NCBI GenBank assembly: GCA_019639155.1
Contig: JAHBSJ010000002.1
Coordinates: 248,001-312,000 of the forward strand
DNA length: 64,000 nt
Reading direction: 5' to 3'
From: Acidobacteriota bacterium
GTDB lineage: Bacteria; Acidobacteriota; Blastocatellia; Pyrinomonadales; Pyrinomonadaceae
Part shown: piece after piece, positions 7,678 through 16,859 of the stretch
Layout: each line of letters opens with the position of its first letter
How positions within the stretch are numbered: position 1 is the stretch's first letter
Notes under the pieces: generated by a model
The model's database searches: none
What the model was told of the DNA's origin: nothing
What the model saw: only the letters and a program-made list of their open reading frames with translations
Translations under genes and position numbers: made by a program

Positions 7678-9837
7678 ATGACTGAAAATAATCTATTAAG
7701 CGTGATCATTTTCGCCCCGCTTGCGGGTGCGGTGATCAATTGGCTCATCGGCGGCAGGCTGAAGAATGAGCTTTTTTCGGCCATCGTCGCGTGCGGTGCG
7801 ATAGCTGTTTCGACGGTCGTCGCGTTCTATTTGGCGTTCGTCGCGGGCGGCGGTGCGTTGTTCATAGACAAGCCGATCCTCGACCACATTTGGACGTGGA
7901 TCAGTGTCGGCGGTTTTCGTGCGGATTTCGCTCTCGGCATGGACCGTTTGTCGGCGGTATACGCGTGTTTTGTAACATTCGTCGGCTTTTTCATTCACGT
8001 TTTCGCGACCGGATATATGAAAGGCGACGACGGCTTTTACCGCTTTTTCGCCTATCTGAATCTATTTATGTTCGCGATGCTGACGCTCGTGCTCGCGGAC
8101 AATTACCTGCTGATGTTCGTCGGCTGGGAAGGCGTCGGGCTTTGCTCGTACCTGCTGATCGGCTATTACCTGAAGAAGAACGAAGCACGCGAGGCAGCGA
8201 AGAAGGCGTTCGTGATGAACCGCATCGGCGACTGGGGCGTGCTGATGGCCATCTTCCTGACGTTCACGCTGACGGGCTCGATCTCTTTCTTCGACAAAAC
8301 CGTCGCCGGCGAAGAGGTGCAGAGCGTATTTACTTGGGTTCTGCAGAATGTAACTGCGGCTGAGCCTTTCACCTGGGGAGCGATCATCGCTGGCGGGCTG
8401 ACATCGATCGGTGTTTTGTTCTTTATCGGTGCGACCGGTAAATCGGCACAAATTCCGCTGCTCACGTGGCTGCCTGACGCTATGGCCGGCCCGACACCCG
8501 TTTCCGCACTCATCCACGCTGCGACAATGGTCACGGCCGGCGTATATCTGGTCGTTCGCTCGAATGTGATCTATCAGCTTTCACCGACAGCGATGTGGAT
8601 CATCGCGATCGTCGGAGCCGCGACCGCGATATTTGCGGCGACAATTGCCATCGCGCAGAACGATATCAAGAAAGTTCTCGCCTATTCGACCGTTTCGCAG
8701 CTTGGTTTCATGTTCCTTGCGGCGGGAGTCGGGGCGTTCATCGTCGCGATATTTCACGTAATGACGCACGCTTTCTTCAAGGCACTGCTCTTCCTCGGTT
8801 CGGGCTCCGTCATTCACGGAATGCACCACGAGCAGGACATGAGGAAAATGGGCAATCTGAAAAAATACATGCCCATCACCTTCATCACGATGGCGACGGG
8901 CTGGCTGGCGATCGCGGGAATACCGATATTTTCAGGCTTTTTCTCAAAGGACGAGATACTCTACAAGACATTCGCCGCCGACAAGTATTTCCAGAACGGA
9001 GCGTTTCCGGGCAATGAGTTCCTTTGGATCGTCGCGGTCATTACCGCCGTTCTAACCGCGATCTATATGACGCGTATGATGATAATGACGTTCTGGGGCG
9101 AGGAACGCTGGTCAGAACCACTTGCGGTAGAGGGTAGTTTAACGCACGACTCTGCGACACATGATGAGCACGCAGACGGCCATCACGACGCTCACGGCGA
9201 CGATGACGAAGAACATCACGCACTGCCGCCGAATTTCAAACCGCACGAATCGCCGTGGGTAATGACAGTACCGCTTATAGTGCTGGCGTTCCTTTCGACG
9301 GTCGGCGGCCTTGTCGGCATTCCGTACGCTATGAGCTCGCTGGTCGGCATCAAGGACGCAAATGCGTTCGAGCACGTTCTCGAACCGGTCGTCGCTGATG
9401 TCGAAACGCCTGCTGCCGTAAAGGCACGCGAGAACGCGAAAGCACATTCACCCGAAGCGGTCAGCACGGAACGATGGCTGGCATTGCTATCGACAGTGAT
9501 GGCGGTATTCGGTATTGCGGTCGGATTCCTGCTGTTCCGGAACAACCCGCTTCGCAAAATGCCGAAGATACTCGAACAGAAATGGCGGCTCGACGAATTT
9601 TACAACGGCTACATCGTCGATCCGTTAACGAATTTGTCGCGGAAACAGCTTTGGCAGGGTTTTGACCTGGGATTCATTGACGGCATCGTTAACGGTATCG
9701 GCAGTTTTGTGATGGCGCTCGGCAACATCGTCCGCGGCGTGCAGGTAGGCTACGTTCGCACATATGCAGCGTTCGTTCTGCTCGGTGCGTTGGCCGTCAT
9801 CGGCTATTTTATCTATTTTGGTTTCAAGCTTTTGTAG
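7678..9837 (+). CDS. nuoL: NADH-quinone oxidoreductase subunit L
   Basis: This 719-residue antiporter-like subunit is the distal proton pump of complex I and carries the long lateral helix at its C-terminus. Landmarks include GVGLCSYLLIGYY, LPDAMAGPTPVSALIHAATMV with its broken-helix lysine region, NDIKKVLAYSTVSQLGF and FFSKDEIL. Around residues 489-517 the protein has an unusual cytoplasm- or periplasm-facing segment very rich in His and Asp (DEHADGHHDAHGDDDEEHH). Its codons match the rest of the gene. A separate ATG for the next gene overlaps the region around the stop (TAGTATG). Confidence 0.97.
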   Translation: MTENNLLSVIIFAPLAGAVINWLIGGRLKNELFSAIVACGAIAVSTVVAFYLAFVAGGGALFIDKPILDHIWTWISVGGFRADFALGMDRLSAVYACFVTFVGFFIHVFATGYMKGDDGFYRFFAYLNLFMFAMLTLVLADNYLLMFVGWEGVGLCSYLLIGYYLKKNEAREAAKKAFVMNRIGDWGVLMAIFLTFTLTGSISFFDKTVAGEEVQSVFTWVLQNVTAAEPFTWGAIIAGGLTSIGVLFFIGATGKSAQIPLLTWLPDAMAGPTPVSALIHAATMVTAGVYLVVRSNVIYQLSPTAMWIIAIVGAATAIFAATIAIAQNDIKKVLAYSTVSQLGFMFLAAGVGAFIVAIFHVMTHAFFKALLFLGSGSVIHGMHHEQDMRKMGNLKKYMPITFITMATGWLAIAGIPIFSGFFSKDEILYKTFAADKYFQNGAFPGNEFLWIVAVITAVLTAIYMTRMMIMTFWGEERWSEPLAVEGSLTHDSATHDEHADGHHDAHGDDDEEHHALPPNFKPHESPWVMTVPLIVLAFLSTVGGLVGIPYAMSSLVGIKDANAFEHVLEPVVADVETPAAVKARENAKAHSPEAVSTERWLALLSTVMAVFGIAVGFLLFRNNPLRKMPKILEQKWRLDEFYNGYIVDPLTNLSRKQLWQGFDLGFIDGIVNGIGSFVMALGNIVRGVQVGYVRTYAAFVLLGALAVIGYFIYFGFKLL

Positions 9838-9838
9838 T

Positions 9839-10456
9839 ATGAAGTTTTTCTTCCAACTCTTCTTATTGATCGTATTCGCTGTCGGATCGGCAGCGGCTCA
9901 GGGCCGTATCGTATCGGGCGATTACGGCAGCCTGGTTATCGGAATTGACGCGAAAGGCCGCCTGACCGGACATTTTGCTGAGGCGCTCGGCGTCGAGGAC
10001 AATGGAAAGCCGCGATTTACGTGCTCTTTCCTGCTGCAGTCAGACAGGTCCTCGGACGGGATCTACACCGTGATGACCTGGCATCCTAACAGCCCTGCAG
10101 AGCCTCTATTCGGATCGCTGTCGGCCACTGAGAACGGCGTCACGCTAAAGCTGCCCGAATCGCACGGCGGCTGCGGCATGGTCGCTCCGGACATCGCGTC
10201 GGACGAAGGTCAAAGTTTTGAACTCGTGCGTGCGGGCAACTGGATCGGTGCGGGTTGGGTGCGATCGCCGCGTGCGTTTTTCCATACTGCCGCCAACGCA
10301 TCAACGCGCGGCAAGGCATTCATCGTGAAGGACGACCGCATCGTCATTTACGCAAAACGCGGCAATTGGGTCGACGCAGAATACACGAACGAAGCGGGCC
10401 GCACCACACGCGGTTGGATGAAACTGGACGACCTGTATCCGGACGAGCCGTTCTAG
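9839..10456 (+). CDS. Secreted protein with C-terminal SH3-like domain
   Basis: A 205-residue protein of unknown function between nuoL and nuoM. It starts at the ATG at 9839, 1 base after the nuoL stop, which gives a clean signal peptide (MKFFFQLFLLIVFAVGSAAAQ). A central beta-rich region with two cysteines (FTCSF and HGGCGM) is followed by a segment resembling a bacterial SH3 domain (residues about 155-200: KAFIVKDDRIVIYAKRG, then WVDAEYTNE and TRGWMKLDDLYP). Such domains usually bind cell-wall or protein ligands. The same reading frame extends upstream inside nuoL but that part has no merit as coding. Its place in the operon hints at a periplasmic role near complex I, which is only inference. 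Confidence 0.72.
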   Translation: MKFFFQLFLLIVFAVGSAAAQGRIVSGDYGSLVIGIDAKGRLTGHFAEALGVEDNGKPRFTCSFLLQSDRSSDGIYTVMTWHPNSPAEPLFGSLSATENGVTLKLPESHGGCGMVAPDIASDEGQSFELVRAGNWIGAGWVRSPRAFFHTAANASTRGKAFIVKDDRIVIYAKRGNWVDAEYTNEAGRTTRGWMKLDDLYPDEPF

Positions 10457-10474
10457 AGGCCGGCAATAATTGAA

Positions 10475-12097
10475 ATGGACTTTTTGCTGAACAACCTATT
10501 GACCATCCTGATCCTGCTGCCGGTGATCGGTGCGGTGCTTACCATCGCGCATCAGGCGTTTTGGAAACAGGAAAGTCATTTGAAATGGCTGACGCTGGGA
10601 TGGACGACGCTGACGTTCCTTGTGTCGCTGCTGATGTTCTCGTCAACGGCGGCGGGGCCGAGCGGCTACTTTTTCGAGCAGAACGTGCCGTGGATCAAGG
10701 CGATCAACGCGAATTATCATGTCGGCGTTGACGGGCTCAGCTTTTGGCTGATCATCCTGACGACGTTCATCATGCCGATCGCGGTGCTTTCAACGTGGCA
10801 TGCCGTAGAGAAAAGGCCGACGGCTTTCTACGTTTTTCTGCTGCTGCTCGAATCGGCGATGATCGGCGTTTTCGTCTCGCTGGACCTGCTCGTTTTCTAT
10901 CTTTTCTTTGAAGCGTCGCTCGTGCCGATGTTCTTCCTGATAGGCATTTGGGGCGGGGCGAACCGCATTTATGCGGCAGTTAAGTTCTTTATTTTCACAG
11001 CTTTCGGCAGTTTGCTGATGCTGGTCGCTATCATTTCGCTCTATTTCCTCTATGCGGATCAGACGGGCCTCGGCGGGTCGTTCGACCTAGTCGCGATACT
11101 GAACGCCATGAACACCGGCAATCTGGTGATCGCACCGCAGACCGGAATGCTGCTGTTCCTCGCGTTCGCCTTGGCGTTCTCGATCAAAGTGCCGCTGTTC
11201 CCGTTCCATACGTGGCTGCCCGACGCACATACCGAGGCTCCGACCGCAGGCTCGGTAATACTTGCCGCTGTGCTGCTCAAGATGGGAACCTACGGCCTGA
11301 TGCGCTTCAATTTCACGCTTTTCCCTGAGCAGAGCCGCGAGCTTGCCTGGCTTTTCATCACGCTGGCGATCATCGGCATCATTTACGGGGCACTCGTCGC
11401 AATGGTACAGCCCGACGTAAAGCGTCTGGTCGCTTATTCGTCGGTCGCTCACATGGGCTTCGTTATACTCGGAATGTTCTCCTTCACCGAGATCGGTATG
11501 CAGGGGGCCGTTTTTCAGATGCTCGCACACGGCATCTCGACCGGTGCGTTGTTCCTGCTGGTCGGCTTCATTTACGAACGCCGGCATACGCGTGAGATCA
11601 AGGAGTTCGGCGGCCTGGCGAACATAATGCCCATTTACGCGACCATCTTCGTCATCACGACGATGTCGTCCATCGGCCTTCCGTTCCTGAACGGCTTCGT
11701 GGGCGAGTTCATGATCATGCTCGGAATGTGGAAATCGACCATTCTCGGCATCACTTCAGGCGTGAATTGGAACTACATCGCGGTGATGCTCGCCGGCACT
11801 GGGGTTATCTTCGCGGCGGTCTATCTGCTGTGGATGGTGCAGAGGGTATTTTTCGGCAAGGTAACAAAGGACGAGAATCGCACGCTTTCCGACCTCAGTT
11901 ATCGCGAGATCGGCCTGATGGCACCGCTGCTCGTGCTTATGGTCTATATGGGCGTTTATCCGACACCGTTCCTCAAGCGAATGGACGATCCGATCAAGGC
12001 CATCCATGAACGCGTGATGCAGCGAGGCGGCGGAACAGTAGCTAAACAAGATATCGAACCTGCACCGCAAACCGACGCGGTCGGGATGAACAGGTAA
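10475..12097 (+). CDS. nuoM: NADH-quinone oxidoreductase subunit M
   Basis: This 540-residue antiporter-like proton-pumping subunit of complex I has about 14 hydrophobic segments. Landmarks are VGVDGLSFWLIIL, FEASLVPMFFLIGIWG with the conserved glutamate, FPFHTWLPDAHTEAPT, and KRLVAYSSVAHMGF with the channel lysine. The stop overlaps the nuoN start by one base (TAATG), indicating translational coupling. The C-terminal tail beyond the last helix (residues about 505-540) is polar and slightly extended. Confidence 0.97.
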   Translation: MDFLLNNLLTILILLPVIGAVLTIAHQAFWKQESHLKWLTLGWTTLTFLVSLLMFSSTAAGPSGYFFEQNVPWIKAINANYHVGVDGLSFWLIILTTFIMPIAVLSTWHAVEKRPTAFYVFLLLLESAMIGVFVSLDLLVFYLFFEASLVPMFFLIGIWGGANRIYAAVKFFIFTAFGSLLMLVAIISLYFLYADQTGLGGSFDLVAILNAMNTGNLVIAPQTGMLLFLAFALAFSIKVPLFPFHTWLPDAHTEAPTAGSVILAAVLLKMGTYGLMRFNFTLFPEQSRELAWLFITLAIIGIIYGALVAMVQPDVKRLVAYSSVAHMGFVILGMFSFTEIGMQGAVFQMLAHGISTGALFLLVGFIYERRHTREIKEFGGLANIMPIYATIFVITTMSSIGLPFLNGFVGEFMIMLGMWKSTILGITSGVNWNYIAVMLAGTGVIFAAVYLLWMVQRVFFGKVTKDENRTLSDLSYREIGLMAPLLVLMVYMGVYPTPFLKRMDDPIKAIHERVMQRGGGTVAKQDIEPAPQTDAVGMNR

Positions 12098-13641
12098 TGA
12101 ACACCTTTTTTCTGACAGATCTGGTAACACCCGAGGTTAACCTCACGATCATCCTGCCGGAGATCGTGCTGGCGGTCGCGGGCATCGTCGTGATGCTCTA
12201 CGACAGCTTTTTTCCGAAACAGCGTACCGTAACGGGCGTCATTTCGCTTATCGCACTCGCGGCGACGGGCGTCATTCTCGCGATGCTGTGGAGCGGCGGC
12301 CAGCCGGCGACCGCATGGAACGGCATGATCGTTCATGACAGCCTGCGGCTGAGTTTCTCTTTTGTTTTCGTTTTCGTTTCGGCGATGACCGTGCTGATTT
12401 CGACCGTCTGGGTCGAACGCGAAGACGTCGCCGTCGGTGAATACCACGCACTGCTGCTGTTCGCGACGTTCGGCATGCTGCTGATGGCGTCGGGCAACGA
12501 TCTGGTGGTGATCTTCCTGGGCCTCGAGACGCTTTCCATAGCTACCTATGTTATGGCGGCGCTCAGAAAAGGCGATCTGCGGTCCAATGAATCGGGTATG
12601 AAATACTTCATTCTCGGCTCGTTCGCCTCTGCATTTTTGCTTTACGGAATGGCGTTGATCTACGGAGCGACGGGATCGACGGACCTGACCCGCATCGCTG
12701 AAAAGGTCGCCGACCCTAACTTCCCCGGCCTCTTGCTCGTCGGTGCGGCGATGCTGATCGTCGGATTTGGTTTCAAGGTCGCACTTGCTCCGTTCCACGT
12801 TTGGGCTCCTGACGTATATGAAGGTGCTCCGACAGCCGTTACAGGCTTCATGGCCGCCGGGCCGAAAGCGGCCGCATTCGCTTCATTCCTGCGTATCTTC
12901 GTACTTGGACTGCCGTTCGTCGCGGGCGTTGAGGTTGCAGGCTATCTGCACAAATCGTGGATATCCGTGCTCGCCGTGATGGCGATCATCACTATCGTTG
13001 TCGGCAACGTCGCCGCGATAATGCAGAGCAACGTCAAGCGAATGCTCGCGTATTCGTCGATAGCTCACGCGGGCTATGCGATGACAGGCTTTATCGGTGC
13101 GGGACTCGCGGCATCTGCCGCCGCACGCAGTGAAGCGATAGCCGCCGTGGCGTTCTATATGCTCACCTACGCCATTACGAACATGGGAGCTTTCGCCATC
13201 GTGACCCTGCTCGCCGAAAAGAACGATCGCCGTACTGAATTTGAGGATTACAACGGTATCGGGTTCAAAACGCCGGTGCTGGCGTTCTCGCTGTCGCTGT
13301 TCATGCTCAGCCTATTGGGACTGCCGCTGACCGCGGGATTCATGGGCAAGATACTCGTTTTCCGTCCGGCTCTTGAAGCAGGTTATCCGCTCGTTACGGC
13401 GCTCGTCGTCGTCGCCGTCGTCGGTACGGCGATATCGGCTTATTATTACCTGCGGATGATCGTCGTAATGTTTTTCAAAGAACGTACGACCGAATGGCAG
13501 CCGCCGCGCATCCCGGCCGCTCTTGCGGCAACACTGATCATCACGGTCGCCGGCGTATTCTATTTCGGCATCTTTGCTGACCGCGTGATCTCGGTATTCT
13601 CAACTTCGCCTTCGGCCACGGTCATAGCCGCCGACAAATGA
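12097..13641 (+). CDS. nuoN: NADH-quinone oxidoreductase subunit N
   Basis: This 514-residue antiporter-like subunit of complex I has about 14 hydrophobic segments. The motifs FKVALAPFHVWAPDVYEGAPT and KRMLAYSSIAHAGYAM identify it as NuoN rather than NuoM or NuoL. The gene is coupled to nuoM by a one-base overlap and to the next unknown gene by ATGA. It ends the recognisable complex I set of this operon. Length is normal and no unusual insertions are visible. Confidence 0.96.
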   Translation: MNTFFLTDLVTPEVNLTIILPEIVLAVAGIVVMLYDSFFPKQRTVTGVISLIALAATGVILAMLWSGGQPATAWNGMIVHDSLRLSFSFVFVFVSAMTVLISTVWVEREDVAVGEYHALLLFATFGMLLMASGNDLVVIFLGLETLSIATYVMAALRKGDLRSNESGMKYFILGSFASAFLLYGMALIYGATGSTDLTRIAEKVADPNFPGLLLVGAAMLIVGFGFKVALAPFHVWAPDVYEGAPTAVTGFMAAGPKAAAFASFLRIFVLGLPFVAGVEVAGYLHKSWISVLAVMAIITIVVGNVAAIMQSNVKRMLAYSSIAHAGYAMTGFIGAGLAASAAARSEAIAAVAFYMLTYAITNMGAFAIVTLLAEKNDRRTEFEDYNGIGFKTPVLAFSLSLFMLSLLGLPLTAGFMGKILVFRPALEAGYPLVTALVVVAVVGTAISAYYYLRMIVVMFFKERTTEWQPPRIPAALAATLIITVAGVFYFGIFADRVISVFSTSPSATVIAADK

Positions 13642-14108
13642 GTGTCCGCAGCGTCGGGGCGATCGTCGATCAGATAGCGGCCGACAAAGCCGCGTGGCTG
13701 CCCGAACTGTATCGAACGCTTGTTCGCAAACAGCGGACGCGGGCAGTTTGCATTTCTATCTCCGCAAAAGAAAACTCTCCGGAGATCATATACACACTGC
13801 TTGGGATCGAACTTCGTGTCGGACGCAGCCGTTTTGCCTGTCCTGACCTTGCGGCCGCTCGGTATATGCGGATATTCGCACGCATCGGCTGCGGCAAATT
13901 CGCAATTCCTTACGACATCACGCGCGTCTCTACGGTCGCTGACAAGATCGAGACTGCGTGGCATCACACGCTGCTGCGGCTCGAGATACTGACCTCAGAA
14001 CTGCCGCTCAGCACCGCGAAGCGTGCCCGAACCGCTCTCGTAAAACGCATCCGAGATGAGATCACGGACATCGGCCCGGGCGAGATGATGCCGGAGTTCA
14101 AAAAGTAG
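13638..14108 (+). CDS. Hypothetical protein coupled to nuoN
   Basis: I do not recognise this 156-residue protein. It has no signal peptide or membrane segment, a mixed alpha/beta composition, and a helical, positively charged C-terminal half (STAKRARTALVKRIRDE). It contains two cysteines near the middle (RFACPDL and RIGCGKF). Its ATG overlaps the nuoN stop (ATGA), so it is co-translated with the last complex I subunit. An assembly or regulatory role would be a guess. Codon use resembles its neighbours. Confidence 0.6.
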   Translation: MSVRSVGAIVDQIAADKAAWLPELYRTLVRKQRTRAVCISISAKENSPEIIYTLLGIELRVGRSRFACPDLAAARYMRIFARIGCGKFAIPYDITRVSTVADKIETAWHHTLLRLEILTSELPLSTAKRARTALVKRIRDEITDIGPGEMMPEFKK

Positions 14109-14197
14109 ATTTTCACTGCAATGACGCAGAGGTAAAAGGCGAAAATGCGAACTTGGTGGACCCCTAAGTTCGGTTTGCCGCTACCGAACAGTTCTTA

Positions 14198-14224
14198 ATT
14201 CGTGCCATTCGTGTTATTTGCGGC
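14198..14224. repeat. Period-9 tandem phrase (three units)
   Basis: Three consecutive 9-base units, ATTCGTGCC, ATTCGTGTT and ATTTGCGGC, occupy the gap between the nuo operon and the next gene. A GTTCGG/CCGAAC inverted repeat (14168-14173, 14184-14189) and a CACTGCAATGACGCAGAGG phrase (from about 14116) lie just upstream. None of this is coding. Confidence 0.65.
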
Positions 14225-14239
14225 TGACTTTTCCGTGGT

Positions 14240-14296
14240 TTTACGTTCCTGTTACAGGTGTTATACTTTCTAAGTTCGCATTCGATGCGACGAACT
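14240..14296 (+). promoter_or_regulatory. Candidate promoter and leader stem-loop for the amidotransferase gene
   Basis: A -35-like TTTACG (14240-14245) and a -10 TATACT (14262-14267) are separated by 16 bases, predicting a start near 14274. The leader then begins with a stem-loop: AGTTCG (14273-14278) pairs with CGAACT (14291-14296), and CAT/ATG inside can pair around a TCG loop. The ATG follows at 14313. These are sequence matches only. Confidence 0.4.
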
Positions 14297-14312
14297 GCCC
14301 TCTTCCGAAATT

Positions 14313-15239
14313 ATGTACGACGCCGTGGCAAAGGGACTTGAGCCGGAACAATCACTGCCGTTTCCCTACAACAGAGCGAAATTCTGTCGGTATGAGCCTA
14401 TTGAAAAATCAATAGACGCGGCCAAAGTACTGATAATGAACAATCTGCTGCGTTATGAATCGGATGTTTCCGAACTTGCGTACAAGGACTGGAAGAATAC
14501 CTTGAAAAATAGGCTTGAGTTCGAACGAAAGGTGTCGGGGATGGCCTGTGACAACATCGCACAGAACGTTATTCGCCTCGTCCGCAACCCGAAAACCCTT
14601 ACCGTACACCTTTCCGAGATCGCAGAGGCCGCCGAAAGCTATCAGCCTGACGCGATCGTAATGAGCGGCACCTACGCCGATTTTGACTATTATAATCCCG
14701 AGCACATCGCGAGTTTTGAGAAGTTCATACGCAACACCAAAATTCCGGTGCTCGCAATTTGCGGCGCTCATCAGCTCGTCTCGATCTCTTTCGGCGCAAA
14801 GCTGAAGACCCTGGACGGCCTCGATCTCGCTGCAAAACGAGAGAACCGCGTTGTTGAATATCAGTACCGCTTCGTAAAGATCGTCGATCGTACAGACCCG
14901 ATATTCCAAGGGATAAATGACGAAAGGTCAGGAATCTGGCAGGACTATACTACTCAAGACGACATTCTGCGCGTTTGGCAGAACCACGGTGTTCAGGTGG
15001 ACGGTGTGCCGGAAGGATTCAAGCTCCTGGCAACGTCTTACTTGTGCAAGAACCAGATGATGGTAAAACGCTCGGCTGGCCAGCTGATCTACACGGTCCA
15101 ATTCCACCTGGAAAAATCCTTCGAAGACTGGTCAAAAAACCCCACACGCTGGGAACACCCCAACGAAAGCCGCGACGGCCGGATACTTTTTGAGAATTTT
15201 CTGAAGCTCGCAGTCGACAGAGGCAGTCAACAGGCCTAG
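14313..15239 (+). CDS. Stand-alone class I glutamine amidotransferase-fold protein
   Basis: A 308-residue protein whose residues about 45-300 follow the class I amidotransferase (flavodoxin-like) fold. The nucleophile elbow AICGAHQL places the catalytic cysteine at 150, and QFHLE gives H265 and E267, so the C-H-E triad is complete. The elbow is CGAHQ rather than the usual CLGHQ. There is no synthase domain, so the acceptor enzyme, if any, is separate. Family members release ammonia from glutamine or hydrolyse gamma-glutamyl bonds. It converges with the YbdK-type ligase gene with zero bases between the stops. Substrate and pathway are unknown. Confidence 0.75.
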   Translation: MYDAVAKGLEPEQSLPFPYNRAKFCRYEPIEKSIDAAKVLIMNNLLRYESDVSELAYKDWKNTLKNRLEFERKVSGMACDNIAQNVIRLVRNPKTLTVHLSEIAEAAESYQPDAIVMSGTYADFDYYNPEHIASFEKFIRNTKIPVLAICGAHQLVSISFGAKLKTLDGLDLAAKRENRVVEYQYRFVKIVDRTDPIFQGINDERSGIWQDYTTQDDILRVWQNHGVQVDGVPEGFKLLATSYLCKNQMMVKRSAGQLIYTVQFHLEKSFEDWSKNPTRWEHPNESRDGRILFENFLKLAVDRGSQQA

Positions 15240-16343
15240 CTAGACGTTTTCCAAAGTATTCTTCATCAGCATATCCACCACGGCGTTGAAATCGTGTCCC
15301 GATTCTTCCCAAACGCGGAGCTGATCGTCCGCTGATGTGCCGCGTTCAAGGATAGTGTGAACATGTTCGATCTCCTTCCGCGAGCCAAGGGGATCGACGA
15401 CGGGATCGACAAAATCCAGAAGCTCGCAAATTAGATCCTTAACAGGCACCTCTTTTTGTTTACCGAGGTCGAGCAATTTGCCGTCGAGGCCGTAGCGAAT
15501 GGCCCGCCATTTGTTTTCGAGGATCAGGCGTCGATGATAAATGCGGAAACCGAGGTTGCCGTCGATCAGTTGATGCAGGCGGGCGACGATAGCCTGGAAC
15601 AACGCTGCAACCGCGATCGTATCGTCAACGCGCGTCGGAATGTCGCAAATGCGAAACTCCAGCGTCGGGAACTTATGATGCGGACGAACGTCCCACCAGA
15701 TCTTCGAACCGTCCTGAATGCAGTTCATATGGATCAGCAGATCGACATACGACTGATATTGCTGATAGCTCTCGAAATGGTCGGGAATTTCCGTCCGCGG
15801 GAATTTTTTGAAAACCTCGGAGCGGTATGATTTCAGACCCGTATTGAAACCGAGCCAGAACGGCGACGACGTCGTCATCGCCAGAATGTGCGGCAGGAAA
15901 TATCTCGCCGCGTTCATTATCTGAATACGGCGTTCGACATCGGGTATTCCTACGTGAACATGTACGCCGAATATCAATAGACTCCGTGCGACCATCTGCA
16001 GTTCGTCAACCAGCAGCTTGTAGCGGTCGCCGTCGTATATCTCTTGCTCGCTCCATTTTGAAAAAGGGTGCGTCGAGGCCGCGACAATGGCCATTCCCTT
16101 ATCCGATGCCAAGCTGGAGATAATACGGCGGAGGTTCGTGATATCCTCGCGGGCCTCCTGAATATTCGCACACACGCCGGTACCGACCTCGATCATCGAT
16201 TGGATCATCTCGGGTTTGATCTTTTCCCCAAGCATCAAGACCCCGTCTTCCAAGATCTCCGATACATGCGACTTGAGCTCCCGCGTCTCGGGATCCACGA
16301 TCTGAAACTCTTCCTCGATACCTAGTGTGAATTGGTCGAACAT
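15240..16343 (-). CDS. ybdK: Carboxylate-amine ligase, YbdK/GCS2 family
   Basis: This 367-residue protein belongs to the glutamate-cysteine ligase type 2 superfamily. The N-terminal GIEEEFQIVDPET motif carries the acidic metal-binding residues, and FGVHVHVGI and LEFRICDIPTRVDD are typical of the YbdK branch. Members form a gamma-glutamyl or related amide bond using ATP; E. coli YbdK has weak gamma-glutamylcysteine synthetase activity. No glutathione synthetase is seen nearby. It lies 15 bases downstream of the PilZ gene on the same strand, and ends flush against the convergent amidotransferase-like gene. Confidence 0.88.
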   Translation of the reverse strand: MFDQFTLGIEEEFQIVDPETRELKSHVSEILEDGVLMLGEKIKPEMIQSMIEVGTGVCANIQEAREDITNLRRIISSLASDKGMAIVAASTHPFSKWSEQEIYDGDRYKLLVDELQMVARSLLIFGVHVHVGIPDVERRIQIMNAARYFLPHILAMTTSSPFWLGFNTGLKSYRSEVFKKFPRTEIPDHFESYQQYQSYVDLLIHMNCIQDGSKIWWDVRPHHKFPTLEFRICDIPTRVDDTIAVAALFQAIVARLHQLIDGNLGFRIYHRRLILENKWRAIRYGLDGKLLDLGKQKEVPVKDLICELLDFVDPVVDPLGSRKEIEHVHTILERGTSADDQLRVWEESGHDFNAVVDMLMKNTLENV

Positions 16344-16358
16344 ATACCGTGCCCCTTT

Positions 16359-16691
16359 CTAGTTCAAGCCCAGATTTTCTGCAAGAAATCTTTCGTCGTC
16401 TTCGCTAACATCCTGAAATCGCACGCCGACTCCATGGCCGGGGTCGGAATATACGACGACGCCGTTGAGCTGCATCTCACGTTGATCGACGGAAAGCTTC
16501 ATCGAAATTCGCGAGCCCGTATCGAGCACCGATGCGGTCGTCATATAAAGCCCGCCGGCGCCGATGTCGCGCGTATTTGCTATTCCCGTGCCGTCGCCGC
16601 CTTCGAATTCGACGTCAATTATAAGCTTCTTACGGTCTGAGAGCCTGCGTTCCGATTCAGTTCTGGCGTCTGTAAGGTCTATCCCTGCCAT
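16359..16691 (-). CDS. PilZ domain protein
   Basis: A 110-residue single-domain PilZ protein, a likely cyclic-di-GMP receptor. The two binding motifs can be seen: an RxxxR-type element in ERRLSDRKK (residues about 14-22) and a D-x-[GS]-x-x-G element in TRDIGAGGLYM (about 41-51). The remaining residues form the expected beta barrel. It stands upstream of ybdK and probably shares its transcript. Two GGDEF proteins encoded elsewhere in this window could supply the ligand. Which process it controls cannot be told. Confidence 0.82.
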   Translation of the reverse strand: MAGIDLTDARTESERRLSDRKKLIIDVEFEGGDGTGIANTRDIGAGGLYMTTASVLDTGSRISMKLSVDQREMQLNGVVVYSDPGHGVGVRFQDVSEDDERFLAENLGLN

Positions 16692-16859
16692 CGTTTTTTA
16701 TGCCTGAAATTGGTTGAGTACCCGACTTAAATTACCGATATTTTAACCTAAATCAACGCCGCCGCGTAACTCTTCGCCTCCAATTGTCTATTCGAGGCTG
16801 ATTTTTGCGGGGCGAAGTTATAAAATCTAGCTATACTTCGCCGTTACAAGGCATTAGCT

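Noticed and set aside
11956..12798. Minus-strand frame of 280 codons rich in Arg, Gln, His and Asp
   Set aside because: It is antisense to nuoM and nuoN and has the composition of a shadow frame.
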